Part shown: piece by piece, positions 15,867 through 25,003 of the stretch
Numbering within the stretch: the stretch's first letter is position 1
Layout of the letters: each line of letters opens with the position of its first letter
NCBI GenBank assembly: GCA_937990735.1
Contig: CALKQT010000078.1
Span: 1-42,730, forward strand
DNA: 42,730 bases
Source: an uncultured Campylobacter sp.
GTDB lineage: Bacteria > Campylobacterota > Campylobacteria > Campylobacterales > Campylobacteraceae
Reading direction: 5' to 3'
Made by a program: the position numbers and the translations under genes
Notes under the pieces: generated by a model
Told to the model about the DNA's origin: nothing
The model's input: only the letters and a program-made list of their open reading frames with translations
Databases searched by the model: none

Positions 15867-16844
15867 CTACTTTTCGCCGAAGCGCTCCTTTAAAATTTTA
15901 TACGCCTCGTTGATCTCCTGAAGCTTCTTCGTGCCCTCCTGGATGATCTCCTCGTCCGCGCCCTTACCCATCAGGATGTCGGGATGGTATTTTTTCACGA
16001 GTTCGCGATATTTTTTCTTGATCTCGTTAAACGTAGCGTCCTTGGAGAGCCCCAAAATTTCATACGGATCCCTTTTACTTTTGGCGGAGCCTTGCGAGCC
16101 GCCCGAATAGCCGCCATATCCACTCGAATACCCGCCGTAACCGCTCGAACTTTGCGAGCCTCCATAGCCCGAACCCGCCGTGCCGCTATATCCGTAGCCG
16201 GTGCCGCCGCCGTAACTACTGCTTCCGTAGCCACCGGTGCTTCTGCCGCCGTATTTGTCCCAATACCCGCCGCTTCTTGTGCTATAGCCGTCGTATTCGT
16301 CGTAAGCGGAGCTGCTTTGCGAGCCGCCGTTTTCGTAATATGTGCCGTAAAAACTGCGCTCAAAGGTCGCGAATATCTGGCTTTGGATATGCTCCGCAAT
16401 GCCCAACCCGTCGCAAATCTGCGAGATTGTGCGCCGCTCTGCCGCACTAAAACCGCGATCGACGTAGGCTAAATTTAAAAAGAAATAGATTAGCCCCGTT
16501 TTGCGACTCGGGCTCGGGCGGTAGGTTTGGTTATATTTTTCGGCGAGCTCGCGCACGTTTGAGAGGTTTTCTTTCTCGAGCTTATAAACGAGCTTCAGCG
16601 CCTCTCGCTCGCGCTCGCCGGCGCCCATTTGGCGCACCAAATCGTCTAAAATTTCGCTTATCATCGCGGCTTCGGACTCGCTTACGTACCCGTCGCTTTT
16701 GGCGACCTTGGCTAGAAGTGCTACTAAAATTTTAGCCTCTGCTAGCTGCATTCGCGCCTTGCCGCGATAGCCGAAGTTGCCGAAAGCCCCACCGATCTGC
16801 GCGAAAATATACAGCGCGATTAAAAGAAATATGATGCTAAGCAC
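15867..16844 (-). CDS. DjlA-like TerB and J-domain membrane protein
   Basis: 325 residues. Residues 1-18 are a membrane helix. A TerB-like helical domain spans about 32-165 (LVALLAKVAKSDGYVSESE and AYVDRGFSAAERRTISQICD, the two acidic motifs). A Gly/Ser/Tyr linker of repeated YGG and SSGYGG units spans about 175-252. A C-terminal J domain runs from DPYEILGL to the end with the HPD triad, which recruits DnaK. This layout matches DjlA-type cochaperones in reverse-anchored form. The start is GTG at 16844, three bases after the purL stop, so translation is coupled. The low-complexity linker is the odd part. Confidence 0.85.
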   Translation of the reverse strand: MLSIIFLLIALYIFAQIGGAFGNFGYRGKARMQLAEAKILVALLAKVAKSDGYVSESEAAMISEILDDLVRQMGAGEREREALKLVYKLEKENLSNVRELAEKYNQTYRPSPSRKTGLIYFFLNLAYVDRGFSAAERRTISQICDGLGIAEHIQSQIFATFERSFYGTYYENGGSQSSSAYDEYDGYSTRSGGYWDKYGGRSTGGYGSSSYGGGTGYGYSGTAGSGYGGSQSSSGYGGYSSGYGGYSGGSQGSAKSKRDPYEILGLSKDATFNEIKKKYRELVKKYHPDILMGKGADEEIIQEGTKKLQEINEAYKILKERFGEK

Positions 16845-16847
16845 GCG

Positions 16848-19043
16848 CTAATCTTCGCTCTTTACGATCTTGGCAAACTCGCCGAAGTAAATTTCTTTTA
16901 ATGCAGCAAGGTTTTTATGGACGGAATTTATGCGAAACTCTTCGCCGCCGCTAATGCCTAGTCGCATCAAGCTTAACCCGTATTTTGCGGCCAGCTCTTT
17001 AAATTTCGCCTCGTCGCGCACGCCGAAAATCGCGCGCGAAAAGCTCTCGTCGAAAATATCTCTACTATCGTCGCAGCTCATCTCAAACTCGCCGCCGATA
17101 CCGCCTACGCACGCCATCTTCGCTAGCGTGATCGCCACGCCGCCGATACCTACAGAATTTGCAAATTCCAAAACCCCGCTCTTGCCAGCTTCTATCGCGA
17201 AGTCCCATAGAGCGCGCTCTGCTTTTAAGCTTAACTCAGGTAGGCTGCCTGCGACGCGATTTTCCACCGCTTTCATATAAAGCGAGCCCGCAAAAACGCC
17301 CTTCGTATCGCCTACCAGGTAGACGCTCACGCCGCTAGCGCAAAAATCGCTAGGGATAATCTCGCCCTCGTTCGTGCCCACGCATACGATCGCGGGAGTG
17401 GGCTGGATGCTAACGCCGCCCGTTTCGTTATAAAGGCTTACATTGCCGCTTACGACGGGGGTATTTAGCGCGGCGCAAGCCTGCTTGATCCCCTCGCAGC
17501 CCTGCGCGAACTGCCACATAACCTCGGGATTTTGCGGATTGCCGTAGTTTAGGCAATCAGTGATGGCTAGAGGCGTCGCGCCGCTCATAGCGACCTTTCG
17601 CCCCGCCGACGCTACCGCGAGCGCCGCGCCTATGCGAGGATGGACGTAATTCATCCGCGTGTTGCAGTCCGCAGCCATCGCGAGTTTTACGCCGTTTTGC
17701 TTAACGCGCATCACCGCAGCGCCCAGCATGCCTGGACGCTTGGCGGAATTTAACCCTACGTTAGCGTCGTATTGATCGTAGATGTAGGATTTATTTAGCA
17801 CTTCGGGGTCCCCAAAAATTTTATCAAACGCCGCGTCCAGCTCGCGCTCGCTTGCGCCGCAGCCGCATAAATTTTGTTGCGCGATCTGCGCCATATATGC
17901 AGGCTCTTTTATCGGGCGATCCAGCACGGGCGCAGCCTCGCTAAGCGGCTCGATCGGAATGACGCCCGCCAGCTCGCCGTGCCAAAAAAGCTCCATCTTG
18001 CCGCTATCCGTTACCTCGCCGATTACGGCGGCATCAAGATCCCATTTGGCAAAAATTTCTTTGATTTTCTCCTCGCAGCCCTTTTTGGCGCAGATCAGCA
18101 TACGCTCTTGGCTCTCGCTCAACATCAGCTCATACGGGCTCATCCCCTCCTCGCGCATCGGTACGCGGTCTAAGCTTAACCTCATACCGCTGCCGCTGCG
18201 CCCCGCCATCTCAAAGCTGCTTGAAGTAAGTCCCGCTGCGCCCATATCCTGGATACCAACGACGTAGTCGGTCTTAAAAAGTTCCAAGCACGCCTCCATC
18301 AGTAGCTTTTCAGCGAACGGATCGCCCACCTGCACGGTCGGACGTAGGGATTTGTTCTCCTCGCTGAAGCTATCGCTCGCCATCACGGCTCCTCCGAGCC
18401 CGTCGCGACCCGTCTTAGAGCCCACGTAGATCACGCTATTGCCCACGCCTTCGGCTCTGCCGTAGAAAATTTCATCCTTTTTAACGATACCCAGAGCAAA
18501 GGCATTAACCAAAATATTGCCGTCAAAGCTCTTATCGAAGCTCGTCTCGCCGCCTATCGTAGGGATGCCCATGCAGTTGCCGTAGTGCGCGATGCCGGCG
18601 ACCGCTCCTTTTAGCAAATAGCGCTGCTTGCGCGCATTCTCACTCTGCCCTCGTATATCGCCGAAACGAAGCGAGTTCATATTGGCTTCGACGCGCGCGC
18701 CCATCGTAAAGATATCGCGCAGTATCCCGCCCACGCCGGTCGCAGCGCCTTGAAACGGCTCTATGAAGCTAGGGTGGTTGTGGCTTTCCATCTTAAAAAC
18801 CGCAGCCATGCCGCCGCCGATGTCGATGACGCCTGCGTTTTCGCCCGGGCCTTGGATAACCCAAGGCGCCTTGGTCGGAAAGCCGCTTAAGTATTTTTTG
18901 CTCGATTTGTAACTGCAGTGCTCGCTCCACATCGCGCTAAAAATCCCAAGCTCGAGCAGATTCGGCTCGCGACCTAAAATTTTTAAAATTTTTTCATATT
19001 CTTCGTCTGAAATTTTATGTGCCGCTACTACTTTTTTGTCCAT
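16848..19043 (-). CDS. purL: phosphoribosylformylglycinamidine synthase, small PurL subunit
   Basis: 731 residues, the length of the PurS/PurQ-dependent PurL. It makes FGAM from FGAR, glutamine-derived ammonia and ATP. Visible marks are MWSEHCSYKSSKKYL, GPGENAGVIDIG, the KMESHNHPS metal-binding segment, GIQDMGAAGLTSSSFEMA and the second-half SGATPLAITDCLNYGNP and VVSGNVSLYNET. AAAGGG lies before the ATG. It is 64 bases after the last lipooligosaccharide gene and directly before the J-domain gene. PurS and PurQ are not in the window. Confidence 0.96.
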   Translation of the reverse strand: MDKKVVAAHKISDEEYEKILKILGREPNLLELGIFSAMWSEHCSYKSSKKYLSGFPTKAPWVIQGPGENAGVIDIGGGMAAVFKMESHNHPSFIEPFQGAATGVGGILRDIFTMGARVEANMNSLRFGDIRGQSENARKQRYLLKGAVAGIAHYGNCMGIPTIGGETSFDKSFDGNILVNAFALGIVKKDEIFYGRAEGVGNSVIYVGSKTGRDGLGGAVMASDSFSEENKSLRPTVQVGDPFAEKLLMEACLELFKTDYVVGIQDMGAAGLTSSSFEMAGRSGSGMRLSLDRVPMREEGMSPYELMLSESQERMLICAKKGCEEKIKEIFAKWDLDAAVIGEVTDSGKMELFWHGELAGVIPIEPLSEAAPVLDRPIKEPAYMAQIAQQNLCGCGASERELDAAFDKIFGDPEVLNKSYIYDQYDANVGLNSAKRPGMLGAAVMRVKQNGVKLAMAADCNTRMNYVHPRIGAALAVASAGRKVAMSGATPLAITDCLNYGNPQNPEVMWQFAQGCEGIKQACAALNTPVVSGNVSLYNETGGVSIQPTPAIVCVGTNEGEIIPSDFCASGVSVYLVGDTKGVFAGSLYMKAVENRVAGSLPELSLKAERALWDFAIEAGKSGVLEFANSVGIGGVAITLAKMACVGGIGGEFEMSCDDSRDIFDESFSRAIFGVRDEAKFKELAAKYGLSLMRLGISGGEEFRINSVHKNLAALKEIYFGEFAKIVKSED

Positions 19044-19107
19044 TTTTTCGCCCTTTTCGCCGTTAAATTTAGGTCGTAATGATAGCTAAAATTTTCTATC
19101 ATTTCGA

Positions 19108-19863
19108 TTAATCTTCGCCCTTTTTAAGATACTTCTCGTAAAGTTTCGCCTCTTTTAAAAACGCGTAAAATGCGTTAATGTTTGCCGTGATAAATCCCTT
19201 GCGCCCGTCAAAAAGCGATCTGCGCAAAATGTATGATTTAAAAAACGCAAACGGATAAATCAGCAAAAGCTTCGCAAGGCTCGGCTTCTTGCCCTTCTCA
19301 AAATCCCCCTGTGCGCGCAGCGTGGAGTAGTTGTTGTTTTTCATAACGAGCTCGGCGATCGGCTTTTCGCTAAAGTGATTAATGCAAAATTTGCTCTTTT
19401 TCAACGCGCCCTTTACGATCGAAATTTGCGCGTGCACCCCCATATTTTTATACTCGCCGCACTCTTTGCGAAAGAAGCGGATGTGGGTATTTTTGCGAAC
19501 GAGATCGGAGCATCTGCGCCCGAGCGAGTATTCATGAAATTTAATATCCAGCGCAGAGTAATCGCTCTGGCTCATAAACTCCTCTATCTCGCCTTTTAGC
19601 TCAGGACTTACCTCCTCATCGCCGTCGAGATTGAGCACCCATTCGTTGCTACATAGCGAAAACGCGTAGCTTTTCTGCACCCCCTCGCCCCGCCAGTCGT
19701 GATGGTAAATTTTATCGGTAAATTTACGCGCGATTTGCAGCGTGGCATCGGTGCTGCCGCTATCGACGATTATGATCTCGGCAAAATCCGCCACGCTACG
19801 CAGCATACGCTCGATGTGGCGCTCCTCATTCATCACTATCGCATAAACGGATGCTTTAATCAT
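19108..19863 (-). CDS. family 2 glycosyltransferase (WaaE/KdtX-like)
   Basis: 251 residues from the ATG at 19863, whose ATGA overlaps the stop of the deacetylase gene upstream and which follows AAGGAAC; the longer frame to 19896 is inside that gene. GT-A fold features: SVYAIVMNEERHIERMLRS, IIIVDSGSTDATLQIA, WVLNLDGDEEVSPEL with the DGDE metal site, then a basic C-terminal part. It resembles lipooligosaccharide core glucosyltransferases of the WaaE type. It is the last gene of the locus. Confidence 0.88.
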   Translation of the reverse strand: MIKASVYAIVMNEERHIERMLRSVADFAEIIIVDSGSTDATLQIARKFTDKIYHHDWRGEGVQKSYAFSLCSNEWVLNLDGDEEVSPELKGEIEEFMSQSDYSALDIKFHEYSLGRRCSDLVRKNTHIRFFRKECGEYKNMGVHAQISIVKGALKKSKFCINHFSEKPIAELVMKNNNYSTLRAQGDFEKGKKPSLAKLLLIYPFAFFKSYILRRSLFDGRKGFITANINAFYAFLKEAKLYEKYLKKGED

Positions 19864-20651
19864 AGTTTGTTCCTTATCCTCGTAAATTTCAGCCAAAAAT
19901 CAAAAAACCCCTCCGTGCCCAAAATGCCGATACGCTTTACGGCGTATTTGTCCTCGCCCGCCTCGTAAAGTCCGCGCTTGACGACCACCGCGCCTTTGAA
20001 ATTTGATCTGGCGATATTTAAAATTTCATCGTTAAATTTACCGTACGGGTAGGCAAACACTTCGCACGGCTGCCCGCAAATGCATGCTACGCGAGCCTTG
20101 GACGTGATGATCTCGTCTGCTGCGAGCTGCGGATCGCTCGCGTAAGTAAGGTCTAAATTTACGTGGTGCATCGTATGCGCGCCAAACTCCACCAGCCCGC
20201 TTGCTTGCATTTTCAAAATTTGCTCCTCGCTCAGCATCCGCGCAAGATGGGTCGTGTTAGCGCGCTCCCAGTCGTTTTGCACGGCGTCCGGCACCAAAAA
20301 TATGCTCGCTTTGAAATCGTATTTTTTCAAAATTTCAAAGGCGCTAGTAAAATTATTTTCAAACCCGTCGTCGAATGTAATACAAACCGCCTTTTTAGGC
20401 AGCCGCTCTAGCGCAATTAGCTCGCTAAGCTTAAAGCTCTTAAAGCCGTTTTTCGCAAGCCACGCGATCTGTCTTTCAAAATCCGCAGGCTTCAGCCTCC
20501 ATTTGTCGAATTTATCGCCCTTGTGCTCCTCTACGCTATGATACATCAGCACCCGCGCCTTATGCCAGCCCTGCGGGATCCGCCACCAGTTATACCGCAG
20601 CGAAACGCCCACCGCGGCGGCAAAGATCAGAAAAGCTACAAAATAAATCAT
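19860..20651 (-). CDS. polysaccharide deacetylase with N-terminal membrane anchor, copy 1
   Basis: 263 residues. One membrane helix at about 1-18, then RVLMYHSVEEHK. NodB-fold motifs: VCITFDDGFENNF (the DD pair), EFGAHTMHHVNLD (the His pair) and CEVFAYPYGKFND. It is predicted to remove acetyl or other acyl groups from a sugar of the cell-surface glycan. It overlaps the CgeB-like gene upstream by four bases and the GT2 gene downstream. It is clearly paralogous to the gene at 23001, sharing the RVLMYH opening, FDDG, HT-x2-HxNL and FAYP segments. Confidence 0.87.
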   Translation of the reverse strand: MIYFVAFLIFAAAVGVSLRYNWWRIPQGWHKARVLMYHSVEEHKGDKFDKWRLKPADFERQIAWLAKNGFKSFKLSELIALERLPKKAVCITFDDGFENNFTSAFEILKKYDFKASIFLVPDAVQNDWERANTTHLARMLSEEQILKMQASGLVEFGAHTMHHVNLDLTYASDPQLAADEIITSKARVACICGQPCEVFAYPYGKFNDEILNIARSNFKGAVVVKRGLYEAGEDKYAVKRIGILGTEGFFDFWLKFTRIRNKL

Positions 20652-21814
20652 CTGAATTTCTCTCCGTTTTTATAGACGAACTCGCGCCACTCGTAAGGCT
20701 CGCTGTAAAAATCGCTCCGCTCGTTTTTATCTCTTCCGTTTGGTGCGTCGTGACGTTCGCCGATGTTCTCGCTGCATTTTTCATCAGAAATTTCACCGCA
20801 AGCATCTGCGCCGAAGCTCTCTTCAAAGATCGTCTCGAGCATAAATTTTGCCACTCGGGCGGCATTTGCGATTTTTAGCGTCTTGGCTCTGCCGCGCTGC
20901 GCGATACGCGCATATTCGCCGCTAGCAAGAAGGCGTTTGATCTTTGAAAAGCAATCCGCGGGATTTTCAAAATAAACTATCTCCGAGCCGTCCTCGTAAA
21001 ACCGCTCAAACCCCGCGATCTTGGGGCTAAAAGTGCAGACGCCGCATCCTAAAAACTGTGCCATGCGGTCGCTCGCGCCGAGCAATTTATGAGCACGCGC
21101 GCACTCAAGCTCGTCGTCGCGATTAAAATTTATCGCAATCTTAGCAGCCGCGATCTCGCGATGAAATTTATCTCCGAATACGGCAGGCGCGCCGAGGCTT
21201 GCAAAAATTTTAAGCCTAAGCCCTTCTTTTTCGCAAAAATCGCGCAGCAAAAGCGCAAATTTATACCTCACGTCCTCTTGATAATCGCGCGCTATGTAGA
21301 TCACGTCAGTCGTTTTAGCAGCGTCTAGGCGTCTATCAAACGCCGCGTCGGAGATGTTTGGGAAAAAGGCGAATTTCGCGCCGTATCTCGCCGAAAGATC
21401 GCGCAGCTTCAGCGCATTCGCCCAAAAAAACACGTCGATGAAGCTTAATTTTTCGAAAAATTCCCGTTTTTCTTGCAGGTGATCGACGTACCAGATCGCG
21501 ATTTTGATCTTAGGAAGTGCCGATTTTATCGCCTGCAGCGTGCTAAGACCGATCTTTTCGCCTTTACCGATTAGAAGCAGATCGGCACCGATGTTTTCGC
21601 AGATACGCACGAGTTTGGCGTTCATCTTCTCTAGCCCGCTGTTTTTCAGCCCGCAAAAGCGCAGGCTCCGTTCCCAATCGCGATAGCTAAAATCATAGAC
21701 GAAGTGTCCGCCGCGGATGAGCCCGTGGCTAATCTTACGCTCCATGCCGTAGAAAAAACTGCCGTCGTCGTATTCGTTGAAAATGCCGCAATGCACGATT
21801 TTTAGGCTTCGCAT
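20648..21814 (-). CDS. CgeB-like glycosyltransferase
   Basis: 388 residues. The start LKIVHCGIFNEYDDGSFFYGMER and the later FFPNISDAAFD, VIYIARDYQEDVRY, ARAHKLLGASDRMAQFLGCGV and FEDGSEIVYFENP-like segments match the CgeB / spore-coat-associated glycosyltransferase layout (GT-B fold, DUF3880-like front and GT1-like back). The C-terminal ~45 residues are charged and look disordered. The sugar and acceptor cannot be told. It overlaps the GT4 gene upstream by 13 bases. Confidence 0.75.
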   Translation of the reverse strand: MRSLKIVHCGIFNEYDDGSFFYGMERKISHGLIRGGHFVYDFSYRDWERSLRFCGLKNSGLEKMNAKLVRICENIGADLLLIGKGEKIGLSTLQAIKSALPKIKIAIWYVDHLQEKREFFEKLSFIDVFFWANALKLRDLSARYGAKFAFFPNISDAAFDRRLDAAKTTDVIYIARDYQEDVRYKFALLLRDFCEKEGLRLKIFASLGAPAVFGDKFHREIAAAKIAINFNRDDELECARAHKLLGASDRMAQFLGCGVCTFSPKIAGFERFYEDGSEIVYFENPADCFSKIKRLLASGEYARIAQRGRAKTLKIANAARVAKFMLETIFEESFGADACGEISDEKCSENIGERHDAPNGRDKNERSDFYSEPYEWREFVYKNGEKFR

Positions 21815-23004
21815 AACAGCTCCTCGTAGTAATTTTTAAGCGAGCTAATATAATTTTGCAATGTCAAAGTTTGCTTAAGACCGGCGTGTTTTTGCGCAAA
21901 AGCTCGGACGGATTTGCCGTAAGTGCGGTAAATTTCATCGATTTTGACGCCTAGATCCGCCGCCTCATACAAAAACTCTTCGCTTAAAATTTCCGAAATT
22001 CCGCCCACGCGGGTGGATATCAGCACGGGTGAATAAAAAATACCTTCGATCAAAATCACCGGAAAGCCCTCCTTGCGCGAGCTGATGACGTGCAGGTGCG
22101 ACGCGCTCAGAGCAGCCGCAACGTCGTCGCAAAAGCCGCACAGCCGCACCCGATCCCGTAAATTTAGCGAATCGATTAAATTTTTTAAATTTTGCCTCTC
22201 GCCGCCTTGGCCGTAAATTTTAAGCTCGAAATCAAATTTCAGCTCGCTTGCAGCGTGGATCAAAAGATCAAAACCCTTGATCTTATCGAGCCTGCCGACC
22301 GCGACGATGCTAAATTTAAAATTTTCCGCCGCTGCGTTTGCGCCCTGTTGCGATACGAATACGCTGCTGGTCTTGTTTTGCGATGCATCCGCATCCAAAG
22401 CCCTATCTTGCGACACGCGCGCCTCGCCAGCCATGTTTTGCGACGCGAACGTGCCGCCGGCCGAGTCGCCGCGCGCATCTTTTTTTCTCTCAAGCGCCCT
22501 ATTTGCAGCGCCCTCCGCGTCCTTGCAGCGCGCGAAAATTTCATGATTTACAAACTCCCGCCGCGGCTCTATGCCGAAATATATCACTTTCGCGGCGTGA
22601 TTTATCGTGGTTGCGACCTTGCGCGAGGCTGCGATGACGTTTCGCACGCGATCGAAAACGGGCGCTTTTCGGTCGTTGTGTTTGGTCGCGACAAGCTTAA
22701 GATTTAAAAATTTTTCGACCACAAAACCGATCTGTGCGGCTTTGGCGCCGTGCGAATGTAAAATTTCAAATCTGCCCGAGCGCAAAAACCGATAAATTTC
22801 AGCGAACAAAAACGGATTGTAGCGCTTGTCGCGGCTTTTGTACTGATAAATTTGCACGCGCGCATCCAGGCGCTGTAAAAACTCGCATCGCGCGGGCACG
22901 ATTAGCGCCGCCTGCTCGCTTTTGCAAAGCTCATTTAGCGAGTCAATCACGATCTTTTCGACGCCGCCGTAAAATCTGGAGCAACAAAGATAGGCGATTC
23001 TCAT
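21802..23004 (-). CDS. family 4 glycosyltransferase with internal repeat insert
   Basis: 400 residues, GT-B fold. It opens with IAYLCCSRFYGGVEKIVIDSL and HSHGAKAAQIG; the C-terminal donor domain has IVAVGRLDKIKGFDLLIHA, GQGGERQNLKNLI and SSRKEGFPVILIEG with the EGFPVILIE motif. Between the two domains (residues ~161-229) is an insert absent from relatives, containing four 10-residue repeats with SQ at 188, 198, 208 and 218. The rest is of normal length, so the insert is probably a flexible interdomain loop. Its ATGA start overlaps the upstream deacetylase stop. Confidence 0.88.
   Translation of the reverse strand: MRIAYLCCSRFYGGVEKIVIDSLNELCKSEQAALIVPARCEFLQRLDARVQIYQYKSRDKRYNPFLFAEIYRFLRSGRFEILHSHGAKAAQIGFVVEKFLNLKLVATKHNDRKAPVFDRVRNVIAASRKVATTINHAAKVIYFGIEPRREFVNHEIFARCKDAEGAANRALERKKDARGDSAGGTFASQNMAGEARVSQDRALDADASQNKTSSVFVSQQGANAAAENFKFSIVAVGRLDKIKGFDLLIHAASELKFDFELKIYGQGGERQNLKNLIDSLNLRDRVRLCGFCDDVAAALSASHLHVISSRKEGFPVILIEGIFYSPVLISTRVGGISEILSEEFLYEAADLGVKIDEIYRTYGKSVRAFAQKHAGLKQTLTLQNYISSLKNYYEELLCEA
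22330..22449 (-). repeat. four degenerate 30-bp tandem repeats inside the GT4 gene
   Basis: Each unit carries a TTGCGA core on the plus strand and encodes ten residues of the form [FRD]-[AV]-S-Q-x5-[AV]. The period is exactly 30 bases, so the frame is kept; third and other positions vary. Confidence 0.8.
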
Positions 23005-23819
23005 CTATTTCTGCCCTTCTTCATCTTCAAAATAAAGCTAAAAAGCCCCTGCCTGCCGCTAACCATGATGCGCGGAATTTCAAAATTTGAGTAGTGTGGA
23101 CGCAACACGTCGTTTTTCGTCGTAACGGCGCAGCTAAAGCCCGCCTCGCGCACGTAGTGCACGCTAATCTCGTCGTAAAAGCCGAACGGATAGGCAAAGG
23201 CGCTGCAAGAAATATCAAATTTCGCCTCTATTTCGCGCTTTGATTCGCTCATCTGACGTAGCTGCTCTGCCGCGCCCAGGCTAGGCAAGTTTGCGTGATC
23301 GAGCGTATGCGAGCCGATCTCGATGAGCCCGCTTTGCAAAAGCTCACGGACCTCCTCGTCACTTAGCATCTCCTCGCGATTTAGCTCGTCGCTTGATTTT
23401 TTCAGATCCTTATCGGTCGCCCAATTCCCGTCAAAGCGCCGGTTCACGATGAAAATCGTCGCCTTAAAGCCGTATTTTTGCAAAAGAGGCAGAGCACCCG
23501 TGAGATTATCGCGATACCCGTCGTCGAAGGTAATACAAACCGCTTTTGCGGGCTTGCTACCCAAGCTTGCAAGCTCGCTTAAAGTGTAGCTCGTAAAGCC
23601 GTTTCGCTTCAGCCACGCAAGCTGTTTTTCAAACGCGGCGGGGGTTACGCGCAGGCGGTTAAATTTAGAGGCGCGCTTTGGCAGATGCTCGCGGATCATA
23701 TGATACATCAGCACGCGCGGATACTCGTAAGGCAGATCCTTCGCCCACCACGCAAAGCGCAGGCTAAACCACGCAAAAAGCGCCGCCGCCGCAAAAGCCA
23801 AAACCGCCGTGTAGATCAT
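23001..23819 (-). CDS. polysaccharide deacetylase with N-terminal membrane anchor, copy 2
   Basis: 272 residues from the ATG at 23819, whose ATGA overlaps the stop of the ligase gene; the longer frame to 23969 lies inside that gene. A membrane helix at about 2-22 is followed by RVLMYHMIREHL. NodB motifs: VCITFDDGYRDNL, EIGSHTLDHANLP and SAFAYPFGFYDE. It is paralogous to the gene at 19860. Two deacetylases in one locus suggest two different sites or sugars. Confidence 0.87.
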   Translation of the reverse strand: MIYTAVLAFAAAALFAWFSLRFAWWAKDLPYEYPRVLMYHMIREHLPKRASKFNRLRVTPAAFEKQLAWLKRNGFTSYTLSELASLGSKPAKAVCITFDDGYRDNLTGALPLLQKYGFKATIFIVNRRFDGNWATDKDLKKSSDELNREEMLSDEEVRELLQSGLIEIGSHTLDHANLPSLGAAEQLRQMSESKREIEAKFDISCSAFAYPFGFYDEISVHYVREAGFSCAVTTKNDVLRPHYSNFEIPRIMVSGRQGLFSFILKMKKGRNR

Positions 23820-25003
23820 CGCTCGATCCTTGCGCGATAAGCCAAAAAGCTCAAAATCGTAGCCAGGCTTAGCGCTTCTTTCGACAGATACGCGCCATGA
23901 TCGAACTGGCAATCTATCAAAAGATAAATTAAAAGCGTAAGAATCCCAAACTGCTTGCTTTGAACGCACTCTTTAAAAACGCTAAATAGGATCGCGCCGT
24001 AAAATATGAGGCCGAGCGCGCCGCTATAAAGTAAAATTTCTAAAAATAGATTGTGCGGCGCGTTATATTCAGGATGCTCTAGGACCGGGGAGCCCGGCAA
24101 ATTTATATATGAGCCCAGCCCGTAGCCTAAGATAGGCTTTTCTTGTGCCATTTCTAAAATATAGCTCCAAATCACGGTCCTGCCTGAAGAATCGCCGCTA
24201 AATAGCGCGGCTAGCCTTTGCTCAAACGAGGGCGAAAGCGCAAGCAAAACGGCAAAAAGTGCGATGAAACCCACCGTGAAAAATAGGTATTTTTTATTTA
24301 AACTCTTTAAATTTAGCGCGCCGTAAAACGCAAGCGCGCAGAACGCGCCGACCCACGCCGCTCTGGAAAATGAAAAGATCATAAAAAATGCGAATAAAAA
24401 TAGAGTCGCAAATTTAAGCGCCAAAGGCCGCCGTATCGCCACCGCGCTAAGGCAGAGCCCAAAGCCCATAAAAAGCCCTAAAATATTGCGGTTCGAAAGC
24501 GCTCCGCTAAGACCTCCGCGAGTGGAATTGTTTGAAAAGACGATCGCATCGGGGCTACTTACAAACTGATAGATCACGCTCGCCGATAAAATTCCAAGCC
24601 CTACGAACAGAAAGGCAAAAACGGCGTTTTGATCAAAGAATTTAAGCTTGTAAAAATAGCAAAGCGCCAAAAATATCGTGCCGTATCGAAGTACGAAAAA
24701 TAGCGTACTCTGCCATGCTTTTTTTGAGATAACAGCCTCGTTTAGGAGGTTTGAGATCGCTAGCGTCGCGACGACGAAGATGAAGCAGATCGCGATAAAT
24801 CGCGTTTTTTTCAAAATTTCGCTTAAAATTTCGTAATTTTTAAAATACAATAGATGCGCCAAAAAGAATAAATTTAGCGCCGCAAAGGAGATCTGATAGA
24901 CCGCGTTTTTGAAAAACAGCGACGCGCACCAAAGAAGCAGCAGCGTTAAAAATGTGATCCTCCACCCGCTAAGCGCGCCGTTTTCGTAAAAAAATTTTTT
25001 CAT
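23816..25003 (-). CDS. O-antigen ligase / polymerase family protein
   Basis: 395 residues with about ten to twelve membrane helices. The Wzy_C / WaaL signature is clear: NNSTRGGLSGALSNRNILGL, FSRAAWVGA, a periplasmic loop with GRTVIWSYILEMAQEKPILG then YGLGSYI, and HNLFLEILLYSGALGLI near the C-terminus. It would transfer a lipid-linked glycan to the lipid A core or polymerise units. It sits between a GT4 and a deacetylase and overlaps both by four bases. Confidence 0.85.
   Translation of the reverse strand: MKKFFYENGALSGWRITFLTLLLLWCASLFFKNAVYQISFAALNLFFLAHLLYFKNYEILSEILKKTRFIAICFIFVVATLAISNLLNEAVISKKAWQSTLFFVLRYGTIFLALCYFYKLKFFDQNAVFAFLFVGLGILSASVIYQFVSSPDAIVFSNNSTRGGLSGALSNRNILGLFMGFGLCLSAVAIRRPLALKFATLFLFAFFMIFSFSRAAWVGAFCALAFYGALNLKSLNKKYLFFTVGFIALFAVLLALSPSFEQRLAALFSGDSSGRTVIWSYILEMAQEKPILGYGLGSYINLPGSPVLEHPEYNAPHNLFLEILLYSGALGLIFYGAILFSVFKECVQSKQFGILTLLIYLLIDCQFDHGAYLSKEALSLATILSFLAYRARIER

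Noticed and set aside
15995..16472. Frames on both strands across the middle of the J-domain gene
   Set aside because: They come from the Gly/Ser/Tyr repeat linker, which leaves other frames open; the TerB and J domains fix the true frame.
22192..22707. A 171-codon plus-strand frame opposite the GT4 gene
   Set aside because: It is a shadow of the GT4 gene and its 30-bp repeats, with no ribosome site or recognisable domain.
23819..23969. N-terminal extension of the second deacetylase
   Set aside because: It lies inside the ligase gene and has no ribosome site; the ATG at 23819 with its ATGA overlap and following membrane helix is the natural start.
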